This document shows, piece by piece, positions 22,700-34,800 of a stretch of DNA of 64,000 nt. A program made the translations under genes and the position numbers. The notes beneath the pieces were generated by a model. That model did not search any database, was not told where the DNA came from, and worked only from the letters and a program-made list of their open reading frames with translations. Each line of letters opens with the position of its first letter. The first letter of the stretch is position 1. This DNA comes from Plantago major (taxonomy: Eukaryota; Streptophyta; Magnoliopsida; Lamiales; Plantaginaceae), in NCBI GenBank assembly GCA_026545765.1, contig CM048843.1, positions 89,095,050 to 89,159,049 on the forward strand, given 5' to 3'.

Positions 22700-23035
22700 A
22701 GACTCTAGTAATGCAACTCCGGCAAAGCTCTCCAGCCTGCCCATGGGCGAAGCTAGAATTTGAAACCACCTAGGGCTTTTCTTATATAAAAAAAATTCTT
22801 ACGAATTTGCATAGGGCTAATTTGTAAAAAAGAGAAACAATTACATATATATTTTTTTGTTTTTGAAAAAATGGGTGGGGCTTCAGCCCCACCAGGGCAA
22901 AGCATAGCTTCGCCCCTGAGCCTGCCTAATTACGAGTAGATCTACTAATGTAACTCCGTCAAACCTCTCCAGCCTGCCTAACTACGAGCACATATAATCA
23001 TGGAACTCCAACAAACCACTCCAGCCTGCCTGCCT
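22700..23035. repeat. About 52-bp tandem repeat, three copies
   Basis: Units contain AACTCC..CAAAxCTCTCCAGCCTGCCTAAxTACGAG. Copy one ends at 22741 and continues at 22927 after an inserted MITE. Copies two and three follow directly, the last ending in CCAGCCTGCCTGCCTGC. Confidence 0.7.
22742..22918. mobile_element. hAT MITE, 177 bp, with exact 8 bp target duplication
   Basis: Termini CATGGGCGAAGCTA and TAGCTTCGCCCCTG are inverted. AGCCTGCC flanks both sides (22734-22741 and 22919-22926). An 8 bp duplication is the hAT hallmark. Removing the element and one copy of the duplication restores the 52-bp repeat unit it sits in, which confirms the insertion. The interior is T-rich and non-coding. 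Confidence 0.9.
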
Positions 23036-23112
23036 GCATTTCTAGTTTTAAAGACACTGCAGATGACAGGGCATGTTATTATAATAGTAACACAGAGCAA
23101 AGATGAAGAACA

Positions 23113-23335
23113 AACAAAATAGTTACCAGAAATGATACAAGCCAAATGATTCCTATCCCTGCCTATCTGTTTAGAATTTCTGACATTCTTTTTTATATCA
23201 AGTTTCCTTATTGCAGAAGATCCTCCCATCGGGGGCCGGGACCATGTCTCAGTTCCCTTGTAGGCATGGTAAGTGATTACCTCACTAACAAGCTAATGGC
23301 TCTTACCTTGTTTTAGTAACACCCTGGGGAATCTC
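23113..23335 (-). other. Candidate exons of an unidentified minus-strand transcript
   Basis: Reading the minus strand, VLEIPQGVTKT ends at a consensus donor ACAAG|GTAAGA (about 23305). After CCTACAAG the frame GTETWSRPPMGGSSAIRKL runs on through a lysine-rich stretch to HLACIISG and another GT donor near 23115. A further open stretch lies at 22238-22456. I cannot connect them into a gene or recognise a family. They may be 3' non-coding exons of the upstream transporter transcript or chance. Confidence 0.2.
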
Positions 23336-25326
23336 CAAAACCCTTATTATACGCACCTCACTCAGACAAACAACAAAAAGCATGAGGTAAGAATAATGCG
23401 TGGTCAAAACAAATCTCTTTTTATAAGCCAGCTAATTCTATCGCTCGAGAACAAATGTACAGATTCCCTTTTCTCATGAGCAAGTCACATAGAGACCATA
23501 ACTTTTCTTTCCACTAGGGCTGAACAACAGGGAACGAACAAATGGGGGCTAGTGGACTTTGATCCAACTCTACTCTGACACAAAAAGCATAATCCAACTC
23601 AAAGAAGAGGCCAGGAGTCAGAAGGCTAACTCCATTCCAGATAAAGACAATCAACAAGGTCTTTCAGGACAACCAACTGTAATCCATGTGCCACAATAGA
23701 TTATGTGTTTTTATAACTATGAATGAACAAAATGCAGTTTTTTTGTGACATATGCAATGGAGGAAGAAAGTACAATCCTATCAGTAAGAAACTGCAAATT
23801 AGGCACATTAGTTCAGAAAAATATGACGCAACTACACTGACTTATACTCCTTGATAGTAGGCACATTAGGCCCCGGAGTCATGCAAATTAGGCACATTAG
23901 TTCCCGGAGTCATGGAGATCTCTTGTTACAGTTTGGCTTTGATTTGGATCACAGATAATCGTATCTGTAGTCTTAGCAAGCCTGTAGTTATTTTTTGAGA
24001 GACTTGTATTTCTTCTTAGTCAGTCCAATCACGGATGTTTCCCTTGAGTTGTCTGACTTCGAGTGTCTAGAGTACTTGCATAGGATACACTGACTTAGTG
24101 ACCTATACTCCTTGATATCTGTGAGTAGTATATCGAGGTATGCCCCGTTTCACATTTGTGTACACTCCTTTTTTGAGCTTAATGAACTTTAATTCTTTTG
24201 GAAAAAATATGATGCTACTACAGAACTACTGACCAGAAAATGAAATTCAAGACTCAAGTTTCAAAGTCAAATTTAAGGCTTGTCAGCCAGAAATGGAAGT
24301 TTCATTTTCTACCACAAACGACCCTTAAACCAGCTACTAATGCAACTTTTTGAAGCACAATTCACTAGCCCCTGCCTTCCGTTTTCATTTCACGGATAAG
24401 AACAGATGGCAAGGAACATGACCATATAATAACTCACAGCATAGAACATACACTGTACAAATATAGGAAACGAGTTACCATGTTCACCAGTGGTAGTAGC
24501 CCTGTACTCCAGAAGTTGGTAACTATGACTATGGCTGGTCATGCCACAAAGGACTTGTAAAGCAATTCAACACATGCATCCAGAATATGAATTAACTCCA
24601 GTGTTACGGAAATGATCAGGATGAGCAAACCAACCGAATTAAATTCAAAAGGGGTGATAAATCATTCATTGCCTTTCGACAGTCTATTAGAACTCCAAGT
24701 AGTGTTGGTAATGCTAAGGTATAATCGCAATTATTCAACCAAAATTCTCTACATTGCTCGGATACAGCCTTCAGATGATAGTTTAAAGAAAAAACTTCTG
24801 TAGACAACAATCCATGACGACCACAATGGATCAAAGAAAACATACACTGCAGCGTTGTTATATAGTAACTTCTTATGCTCTCAGGATCAGAGAGTAATAG
24901 CCCGAATTCAGATTGGAATATTTATGCATTCAATCATTTCATTTCCATGTATTCACTAGATAACATAACTCAATATAAGCAGATATGAATATACCCCAAC
25001 AAGAACGAGAATTGCAACAGTCAAGACAAAGTTTTCGAAACAACGATATCTAGGATTCAAATCACTTGATAAACACACAAGTAGGATAAAATAAAATAAT
25101 AAAAAGGAGCTTTGAATGCAGCCTTGAAGTTCTTTATTCGGCAAGAAAAGTAGCAAATGAATACTGTTCACTTTTACATTACAGAAAGAGATAGCAACAT
25201 AAACATCAATGTTCTTTCTCTATCGACACAATAACTTGCAACATTAAAAACTTGTTACAATTTACGGCAGATAAGTTGCCCATGATATTCAGAAAGACAC
25301 ATTCACAGTTGATCTAAAGGCATATT

Positions 25327-26736
25327 TCATACCTTGACAGAGAATATCTCCTGGAGGGAGTACCAGGTTCCTGTTACCCCAACAGTAACTCCCAAGACAA
25401 TCATGCACAAATCTGGACTAGCTCGTCTCCAGCTCATCTCATCCTTGAATGTCAGATAATGGAACAAAGCAGGCAGGACAAAGCCTAGCATGCAGCAGGT
25501 GCTACTCCCAACCAAGGACAAGAAATCAGCGAAATTCGGAACAAACAAGGCTACTAAACTCACAACCAGCACAAGCATCCATCTCATCCAGAGACAGTAC
25601 CTCCCACCCCAAAACGTTCTCTCAAAGACTTCATAAACAGGGTTCATCATCAACGGGAACGTGAAGAACAAATTAATGCAGAGGCCTAGCTGAACTATGG
25701 TACTAAGCAGCCCTTTACCCATATTAGCAGTGATGATATCCTTAGTTTCAGGACCAAATGCAAAGTAACCCAACAACCCAAAGCTTCCATACATTGTAGC
25801 AATAAAGAACATGGTCAAGGCCAATATTCTCCCAAACTTAGACTTGTCCTTCATCTCTGCTTCCAGAGGCAGAGCCATTCCAATACCCTCAAACGAATAC
25901 ACTGCCACACCCAAACCGTAAAAGAAAGTCGAAAATGAGCCAAATGCCTGAAGCACCGGCAACCCCTTTGTAAATATCAACACATCCTGCACCATAACCA
26001 CTGCCATTGCACCTAAATCCACAATATCTGCGAAAATGCTAAGCGGAGCCAGAAGCGTTAGCGACGGAATCGAATTCAACCCCAATTGAAACGGGAAACC
26101 ACCCCAAATGTAAAGACTCTTAGCCGAAACCCCCCAAATCATCGGAACCGGCAACGACACAGACGAATTGAACAGATTAGCTAGTGTATTACCAATGAAA
26201 ATCAAATAACCAACACAGAATCCAGCCTGCGAGAGCACAATCATCAAATCAACCGCCAATCTACCCGGATGACCGCAAACCGAAAACCCTAAATCCCCAA
26301 ACGAAGCAATCTTCGCAAAACCACACGAAGGAGAATCCTCTAGCTTATTCCTGGTTTTGATCAAAAGCATCATCCCATGGTAGGTCAGAGCTGCAACGAC
26401 GAAAATCATCACCAGGCAGGTGACCCATCCGGTGCGCATGAAAGTGTACGGCAATCCGAGCACTCCTGCACCTACAATGGCGATGAAGACGTTGGCGAAG
26501 GTTTTCGGCTGGGAGGAGGTGTGGATATGGAGATTGCCTGATAACAGAGGCGTGTCTTCTCTCGGTAGCGAATTTGAAGATGAGCTAGCTTTGGATTTTG
26601 GTCCAGCTCCATTTTTGTTAGGTTTACCAATCCCCATCGATTCGATTGCAGAATTCTGAAATTCTTCGTCTTGATCTTCTCTTCTCGGTGTGGTTGGTTT
26701 TGGTGTGATTGGAGAAGGAAGATGAAGAGAGGTCAC
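25327..26736 (-). CDS. AVT3: AVT3-type vacuolar amino-acid transporter
   Basis: A single-exon 469-residue membrane protein of the amino acid/auxin permease (SLC36-like) family. After a Ser/Pro/Lys-rich cytosolic N-terminus of about 78 residues come KTFANVFIAIVGAGVLGLPY, the family signature in the first membrane segment, then many hydrophobic segments consistent with 11 helices. Other landmarks are GFCVGYLIFIGNTLANLF, YSFEGIGMALPLEAEM and FTFPLMMNPVYEVFER. Arabidopsis AVT3 proteins export neutral amino acids from the vacuole; the substrate here is inference. Translation could also start at the internal methionine of MGIGKPNKNG (residue 34), which is closer to the N-terminus I expect for the family. 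The stop lies within AAG|GTATGA, which is also a consensus splice donor. Confidence 0.92.
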   Translation of the reverse strand: MTSLHLPSPITPKPTTPRREDQDEEFQNSAIESMGIGKPNKNGAGPKSKASSSSNSLPREDTPLLSGNLHIHTSSQPKTFANVFIAIVGAGVLGLPYTFMRTGWVTCLVMIFVVAALTYHGMMLLIKTRNKLEDSPSCGFAKIASFGDLGFSVCGHPGRLAVDLMIVLSQAGFCVGYLIFIGNTLANLFNSSVSLPVPMIWGVSAKSLYIWGGFPFQLGLNSIPSLTLLAPLSIFADIVDLGAMAVVMVQDVLIFTKGLPVLQAFGSFSTFFYGLGVAVYSFEGIGMALPLEAEMKDKSKFGRILALTMFFIATMYGSFGLLGYFAFGPETKDIITANMGKGLLSTIVQLGLCINLFFTFPLMMNPVYEVFERTFWGGRYCLWMRWMLVLVVSLVALFVPNFADFLSLVGSSTCCMLGFVLPALFHYLTFKDEMSWRRASPDLCMIVLGVTVGVTGTWYSLQEIFSVKV

Positions 26737-28827
26737 TGATAGAGATTTTGAGCTGAATCGATTGTGTGATTGTGTAAACGTTTTGGAAATGGAGATTTTT
26801 TTCCAGATATGAAAGAGGGAGATGATGATTGAAATTTAAGGAAGACGATGCAGGTCCGTATTCCGAAATATCGGCAAACGCGTGTAACCACTTTGGACTG
26901 TTTTATTTGAATTTTTTAAGATTAAATTATATAAATGTTTTACAGATTTTAAGAATTGGCCTCTGAGAGTGAGTGGACGTACTATTATTTTCATTTGAAA
27001 CTTGAAAGGTCACAATACGTTCATGGAATTAGAAAAGTTGCATGGAAACGACAAGGATTTATAATGTGATTTTTCATTAGTTAAGAATTACTCCCTCCGT
27101 TCCATAGATTTCTTTCCATTTTTTCATTTTGCGCGTTTCATTAAAAAATTTCCATTTCATTTTATGGAAATTCATTATCTCCATTATTAATATTTTAATA
27201 TCTCTTTCATACTTTTTAAATTCTATTTCTTACTTTTTACTATACACTTACTACTTATCTATATAAACCCATTTTTTACTTAAATTTTTTAAAATTTGTA
27301 CAAAAACAAAATGGAAATAAATAGGTGGAATGGAGGGAGTATTTGTTATTGGTACGAGTACGACAAAAGACAGATGGTTGATGATTATTGGTTGTAATGA
27401 CCAAAATTGAAGTATTTAATTAAAACTTATTATCAAGAACGTAACACTTCATAACCAATTGTGCTTATCTAAAAGTTAAAGTTTCAAGAGTTTCAAGACA
27501 ACCAATTTAGAAGTATTTAGTTGAATTGACCAATTTAGAATTTTAGTTGAACTACTCTCTCAAATAACCTCACCATTCTTAATTACATTCATACAATTTA
27601 ACACTATACCAAACATAAAAAATAAAAAAAATCACACCTCAATTAAAAATTAGTTACTATTCATCTGTTATAACTTAATTAAAATTTGTTCAATTCAAAT
27701 TTTATGTCAAACAGTCTCAGGGATATTATGCACATACTAGTATATATATTACTAGTATATATGTATGCACAGAGGTGAGATAAATTATACTAGTGTACTT
27801 AGAAGTTTATGTATTATAGTTTGTAAGGTTAGTACCTAGTAGTATGACTTGAATATCACTACATGAGTGACCTGCCAACAAAAACATAAGTAACACCTAA
27901 GAAGCTAGATGAAGTGAGCCTGAGTGAGAATAATACATACCGGAAATAACAAGTGTTTGTTTATTGGAATTGATATTATTAAGCAAAATCTATCGATCAA
28001 AATAAATAATCTTATAAGTAAGGATTTGTGATCAATGAATCCATTTATGAAATTATATTGGCCAAGAAAGTTATCTTCATCACAAGGCTTTTGACTTAGT
28101 TGAAGTTTGTCAATTCCAATTGGCTAATGTTGAATTAAGCTATGCAGATTATTTTAAGCTACTAATATGGCATGGTAGTTAGGTAGTTGGGCCATTATAT
28201 TGGACCCTTGGTTAAGGATTGGGCCAATCTTGAACAGATTAAATTGGAACATTTTCACAATTAGGGTTATAATTGATTTCAAACTCGAATTGTCAACCTA
28301 ACATACTAATTTGCCAAGTTTTGATGAAGCTTGGGTAACTTTGTTCAAGTTCATTATCCAAAAATTGAGATAAATATAAAAAAATATTGAACCGAATCCA
28401 ATCAAACTTTATCGAATAGAACCTTGTTCAACTCAATAATCAAAACGCTCGCGATTCAAACGCCTTATTAAACTACTAGTCAAACTTGGCCAATATCTAG
28501 TCGATCGAGCCAAATAGATAAGGCTCGTCTCAATACGGTAGGATTTGGACCACTTTAATTCTGCAACGAACTATGCTCCAGTTGACTTAATTCTCAGTAA
28601 TTCGCCTAGTGAAAATCTCGTATGTTACAGTGTCAACTGGTCTGCAAGACTGCAACTAGCATTTTCCAGGTGAATCAAATCGCCATTAACAGGCGAAACA
28701 AAGATCTGTTAATTTACAGACTTCAAATTAACTCCATACTTTGATCTCATCGTTTTCCTCTTTCCACTCGCTTCTTCTCCTTCTTCATGATACCAAACCT
28801 ATAAGGTAGCTAGAGGAAGGAAAAAGG
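26737..28827. other. Intergenic between divergent AVT3 and GnT-I genes
   Basis: This 2.1 kb contains both promoters. A complete Stowaway MITE is at 27091-27339. The palindromic TATA-rich segment 27725-27765 (ACTAGTATATATATTACTAGTATATATGT split by a few bases) is low-complexity. No ORF of note. Confidence 0.65.
27091..27339. mobile_element. Stowaway MITE, 249 bp
   Basis: CTCCCTCCGTTCCAT at the left and ATGGAGGGAG at the right are inverted and flanked by TA (27089-27090, 27340-27341). The interior carries TTTCATTTTATGGAAA-type complementary runs. Related sequence recurs near 42217-42482. Confidence 0.88.
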
Positions 28828-31800
28828 ATGGCAAGATGCTGTTGCGATTACCGGTTTCTCCTCCTCTTCGCCGCCGTGCCGTTCATCTACATTCAGGTAA
28901 GCTGCAAACCTCCTTAATTGGATGCAATTTGATGAAATGCGTACTTAACGTAGGGCTTTACTAAATCAAATTGATTGCACAGTGTGTTGTAGATTGTACG
29001 ATTATTGTCCATGTTGATGATTTTTTATTCAGTTTCTGAATTTCACATTTGTTTACGCTGATCTCGATGAACAATATCGAGTTTAAGTTTATCAGTCGAC
29101 CAGATGACTGATTGCACAGCGCATTGTAGATTGTGAGATTATTGTTCGTGTTGATGAATTTTTGATTCGGTTACTGAAATTCACATGTGTTGGCTTTAAT
29201 TTCGATGAACAATATTGAGTTTAAGTTTATCAGTCGACCAGATGACTGACTCAGTCTCTTGTGCAGTTTCACTCGATCGATTTGATTGCAAGGCATGTTT
29301 TATAGTTTAGATGCTACGATTATTGTTCATGTTGATGAATTTTTTATTCGGTTACTGAATTTCACATGTGTTTACACTGATCTCGATGAAAAATATCGAG
29401 TTTAAGTTTATCAGTCGACCGGATGACTGACTCAGTCTCTTGTGCAGTTTCACTTGATCGATTTATTTGCACGGCATGTTTTAGAGTTTAGATGCTACGA
29501 TTATTTTCATGTTGATGATTTTTGATTCAGTTACTGAGTTTTACATGTATTTACATTAATCTCGATGTTCAATATTCAGTTTATCAGTCGACCAGATGAC
29601 TGACTCAGTCTCTGTGCAATTTCACTCAATCAATTTGATTGCTACGATCATTTTCATGTTGATGAATTTTTGATTCATTTACTGAATTTTACATGTGTTT
29701 AGACTGCTCAACAATATTGAGTTTAAGTTTATCAGTAGACCAGATAACTGACTCAGTCTCTTGCTCAACATATGAGACTGTATGCTTCTCAGTCAATTCG
29801 ATTGCACAGCATGTTTCAGATGCTACGATTATTTTTCATGTTGATGAATTTTTTTTCAGTTACTGAATTTTACATGTGTTTACACTGGTCTCAATGTTCA
29901 ATATGAGCTTAAGTTTATAGGTCGACCAGATGACTGACTCAAGTCTCTTACTCAACATATGAGACTGTTTGCTACTAGGTCAATTTGATTGCCCAGCATG
30001 TTTCAGATGCTACGATTATTTTCATGTTGATATTTTTTATTCAGTTACTGAATTTTACATGTGTTTACACTGATCTCGATGTTCAATATTGAATTTTAAG
30101 TTTATTAGTCAACCAGATTACTGACTCAGTCTCTTGCTCAACAGATGAGACTCTTTGCTACTCAATCACAGTACGCTGATCGGTTGGCTGATTCTGTGAG
30201 TACTCTATTGTGTCTCTTGTTAATGATTTGGAATTTATAGGCTATAAGCTTCCGATTTTTACCTTTTTTTGTAACTCTGAGTTATAAGTGCATTATTATA
30301 TTGACTTGGAAATTCGGAAAATATGCATTGTTTAAAATCCGTTTGGGGTTTTAGAGTTGGTGATGATAGACTGATAGCTGGGTTTTGAGGTTTTATTTTG
30401 TATTTGTGGACTGCAGTTAACATGCTAATCTCATTGTGACAGATTGATGCAGAAACCCAGTGCACGAGACAGACACGCTTGTTAATCGATCAAATTAGCA
30501 TGCAGCAAGGGCGGATTCTTTCTCTTGAAGGTGCTTGACCATTTATGACTAGCAAGTATCGTAATTTTTAAGTATTAAGTCGGCTCGTTCATCTGCGAGA
30601 TTCTAGTAACTACTATGAGTGTTTTTTTATAGTGATCTGTGTAGACATGGAAAATGCCCCCCCCCCCCCCCCCCCCCCCCCCAAAAAAAACACACACCTT
30701 TGACCTCTGATGTTTTTCTTTGTTGGATATAATTTACTAGTACTAGTAGATACTGTACTTTTGTATCACATAGATTTTGTAGCTACTACAATTAACACGC
30801 TTCTGCAATTCCAGAGGAACTGAAGCGTCAACATCTGGAGTGTGGACAATTGAGAGCACTTGTTCAAGATCTTGAAAGTATGTTTCTAATCCTTGTTCTT
30901 TTTTCACCCTGGCAATTATTGACAAGGCTTATTTGAGGTAGGAGACTGAACCTTTCAGTGCGAAGTTGAACAAAATTCATCGCCTGCTTCCAAGTCCTGT
31001 ACATTTACTTTCTTTGGGAAAGGATGTCATTGTAATTTATTTTATTATTCCTTTTGTTTTTTACATTCATTTGGGAGATTGTATCCGATTCTGCACATTA
31101 TGAAAGAAAGAGTACACATAGCAAACTAGAGGACCCTTACTTATCACTTCTCACGTGGGTTAGTGGAAACCCTGCAATATTTAATTTAAGCCATATTGCA
31201 AGTGCGTCCTTTACACCAGCTGTGAATCAGTTTCACGTTCTTAAATTTCACCATGAGCGGTCTTCTAAATGAGCACTTCCCCATTTATGAGCATAACATA
31301 ATTTGAGAATCTCGAGCCTTAATTATCAACGAAGCGGTGTGTCAGATTCATGGTTAATAACATTAGTATTGACCTGAATCTCTAAATTGCTTAAGCAAAC
31401 CAATGTCTACATTTATAAACAATATGGAGTATGGACACCTTGCTTTTATCCCTAATCCTGGACTGATAGAAATCAAAGTTCTTATATAGAAGTAGTATGG
31501 TTTACAGGTTTCGGCATCAAATCCTTTTTGTCTCATTGGTGGTAAGTTTTAACTCAACAACTGTGGTATTTTTTAGTGGAAGTACTCTGCTTGAAAATGT
31601 TTTCACTTGTATTCCTAGTGGGCTCTTGCCTATGGAGAGTTGTGTTTCGGATATTATGCTGTCCCACAATTGTGGGAAAGAACATGGCTGGAGTACAGAA
31701 CACCTTTTTCTCTAGTACTGTGTTAGTAGGAATAAGCATGAACACTGATGGGTTCTTGCCTATTCACTTTTGTTTTCGTTGGTACAATCGTAAGTAGAGC

Positions 31801-34800
31801 AGTCTGTAGGTTTCTAAGTTTGTATTTTCCCTCTTCGTGCATTGGATCTTCAATTCATCTTGTCCAAGTGCGTGTGTAAAATTGTTTCTACTGCATTGCA
31901 GGTAAGGGTCTCAAGAAACTGGTTAATGATGTGCAGGTCTGGATGTGCTGAAGATTTGAATATAAGTTGCTTTAACTAGTCTTCTTTCTCGTACTGATTG
32001 AACATTCTAATTAATGGGTCAGGTGCCAGTAGCAGCAGTTGTCATCATGGCTTGTAACCGTGATGATTACCTCGACAGGACTATTAAATCCATTCTGAAG
32101 TATGTTCTTTGAGTCATCATTTAGTGCTTTTTAGTTATTATGGAGCTCTAGCTTTCTAATGACAGATTTTGTTGTGTACTAGGTACCAAAGTGCAGTGGC
32201 CTTAAAATTTCCTCTCTTCGTATCACAGGTACCTAAAGATATCTTGGATATATGAATTAGGTAAGTGTTTCATACGAGAACTAGGAGTTACATTTGGGTA
32301 TTAATTTTATTGCATTCACCATTGGCAGGATGGATCAGATCCTAATGTTAAAAGCAAGGCATTGAGTTATAATCAGCTAACCTACATACAGGTATGTGTT
32401 TCACTTTCACGTTCCATATTCTGCCATTACATCATCAACAGTGCCTATATGTTGCATCCCTCTACTTCTACATAGGCGAAGTCATAATCATCTGAATTAT
32501 TTGTGACATGTCAAAGCAACTCTACGGTATGCTTACTTGTCATGAATCCAACGCCAAAAGTTTGTAATGTTTTGTTCAAGATTGCTGGACCAACATAACA
32601 AACAAGTGACTTATTTAAGTATATGGATCTTACTCCTGGTCCAGATGATCCATAAGAACTCTGATATATTCCTTATACCTCCCAGCATTTGGATTATGAA
32701 CCTGTGCATACAGAAAGGCCTGGAGAGGTGATTGCATACTACAAGATTGCACGTAATGTTCTCTACTATATTGGTTGTTCTTCTTCCTCTTTGTCACCTT
32801 TTGGAGAAAAAATGCTCTCTGATAAAATACATGCATATTCTTTCAGGCCATTACAAATGGGCATTAGACCAACTGTTCTACAAACATAAATTTAGCCGAG
32901 TAATCATCCTTGAAGGTGCTTATAGTCTCTCGTCAATCAGTGCTTATTCTCTTTTCTTTCATTTTAGTTCCCTTGACTCTAGATACCTCAATATGCAGAT
33001 GATATGGACATTGCCCCTGATTTCTTTGACTATTTTGAAGCTGGGGCTTCCATCCTTGACAATGACAAGTGATTTTTTCTTACCTATCTGGTTTATGTTC
33101 ATTTATATACGTAGCATCAGTCTCTGATTTAGCATTTGTTTTGAATGTGCTGCTGACAGATCCATTATGGCAATATCTTCATGGAATGATAATGGACAGC
33201 AGCAGTTTGTACATGATCCTTGTAAGTTCCTCAGTTCCTAAAACAATTGTAGCTAATCTATTAAAAGATTAGTCTCAAGTAACACAGAATATATCTTAGA
33301 TGATTTTTTTTTTTTTTAAATTCAATCATTATTGTGTTAGAAAAACCAATACTTCAACATTATTTACTAGAGTTTTGCTGTCAAACTACTCGATGATCTC
33401 TTTTTTCGACACGTTCCTTGCAGATGTGCTATATCGCTCAGATTTTTTCCCTGGTCTTGGATGGATGCTCTCCAGATCCACATGGGATGAATTATCTCCT
33501 AAATGGCCCAAGGCATATCCTTAACGATATAATGTGTTAGATTGAACTTTTAGAATGTGTGTATTTGTACTGGTACAAAAATATACCATTTTAGGTATCC
33601 TTTGATGGAATGTTGCGAATTTCCTTGACCAAATAATTACTTACTGGGATGACTGGTTGCGGCTGAAAGAAAACCACAAAGGAAGACAATTCATCAGGCC
33701 AGAAGTATGCCGTACATATAATTTCGGAGAGCATGTAAGAAACTGTAACTCAGTTCACTTTTCAGATTGTTTTTAGTATCACAAAGATGGCTACAAAATC
33801 AAGTACTTTTATTTGTTTCCCCCAACCATTTATCCCATAAAAAGATCTCCATTTACTAGAGATTACAAAATGAGGAAGAAATAGAAATTACTGGTTCCAC
33901 GTTGGTCATCGATGTTTATAAACTTCCTTGATAGGAGAGGAAACATTTAATCTGATCCTGTAATTACTTTGCCGGTAAATTATCTCATGTACGTTTGCTA
34001 ATTAAGGGTTTCTTGACTGCAGCTAGACATTATTTCACGGGGTCAATTTTGTTTTAATAAAAAAAACATCTATCAATAGAAACAATGCTTTGTTAGTTAC
34101 CAATTGTGCTCATCCCTGAGAAACTTGTTTAAGTTATGTGCTTTAGACTAGCAGTAGTTTGCTGTATTGTTTATTTAGAGACTTGTCTACTTCCCACCAG
34201 TCTTAACTGATTGCATGAATGTAATCTGTTTTGATGTGCGAGTCTCTTGTAGTTGGAGGATTTCTCTTACGAATTATCTCCTTTCTTTGATAGGGATCCA
34301 GTATGGGACAATTCTTCAAACAATACCTTGAGCCTATCAAGCTGAATGATGTCCAGGTATGTGAATGTTGTGGTTCATCTAAACAACCATGTGTGGTTAT
34401 CTTTTTCTCAACACTTCTGTGTGATCTATTTGGAAGGTTGATTGGAAGTCAATGGACCTTAGCTACCTGGAAGAGGTAATGTCTACCGTATATAAACTAC
34501 AGATACATGTTAAAATGACCATAATATGAAAGATTTTTAGTGCTCAATATATAGCATGTCATGCTCTTGTAGGACAAGTATGCAAATCACTTTGCTGACT
34601 TGGTTAGAAAGGCCACGCCTGTGCAAGGAGCTGATGTCGTTCTGAAGGCATATAACATAGATGGTGATGTACGTATCATTTACGGGGATCAACCAGATTT
34701 TGAACGAATTGCAAGGCAATTTGGTATATTTGAAGAGTGGAAGGTAAATTTGTACAGATTGCTACTCTATCTCTCTCTCTCTCTCTCAATCCCGTCCCTG

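Larger units (their letters stand above)
20223..25326. other. 5.1 kb gene-poor region
   Basis: The first few hundred bases are the 5' flank of the EXORDIUM-like gene, with a G-run cluster on the plus strand at 20279-20317 (runs of 3, 6, 4 and 6 G). The last part, to 25326, is the 3' flank of the amino-acid transporter. Between them are a 52-bp tandem repeat with an inserted hAT MITE (22680-23040), repeated GCAAATTAGGCACATTAG motifs near 23797-23905, and candidate unassigned exons near 23113-23335. No complete gene can be supported on either strand. Confidence 0.6.

Noticed and set aside
28995-30140. Regularly spaced repeats considered as a CRISPR-like array
   Set aside because: This is a plant intron; the repeats are long, degenerate and contiguous, without unique spacers. 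It is a tandem minisatellite.
33515-33640. Initial suspicion that GnT-I was frame-broken at exon 13/14
   Set aside because: No GT-AG junction worked, but the U12 AT-AC junction restores the conserved sequence exactly, so the gene is intact.
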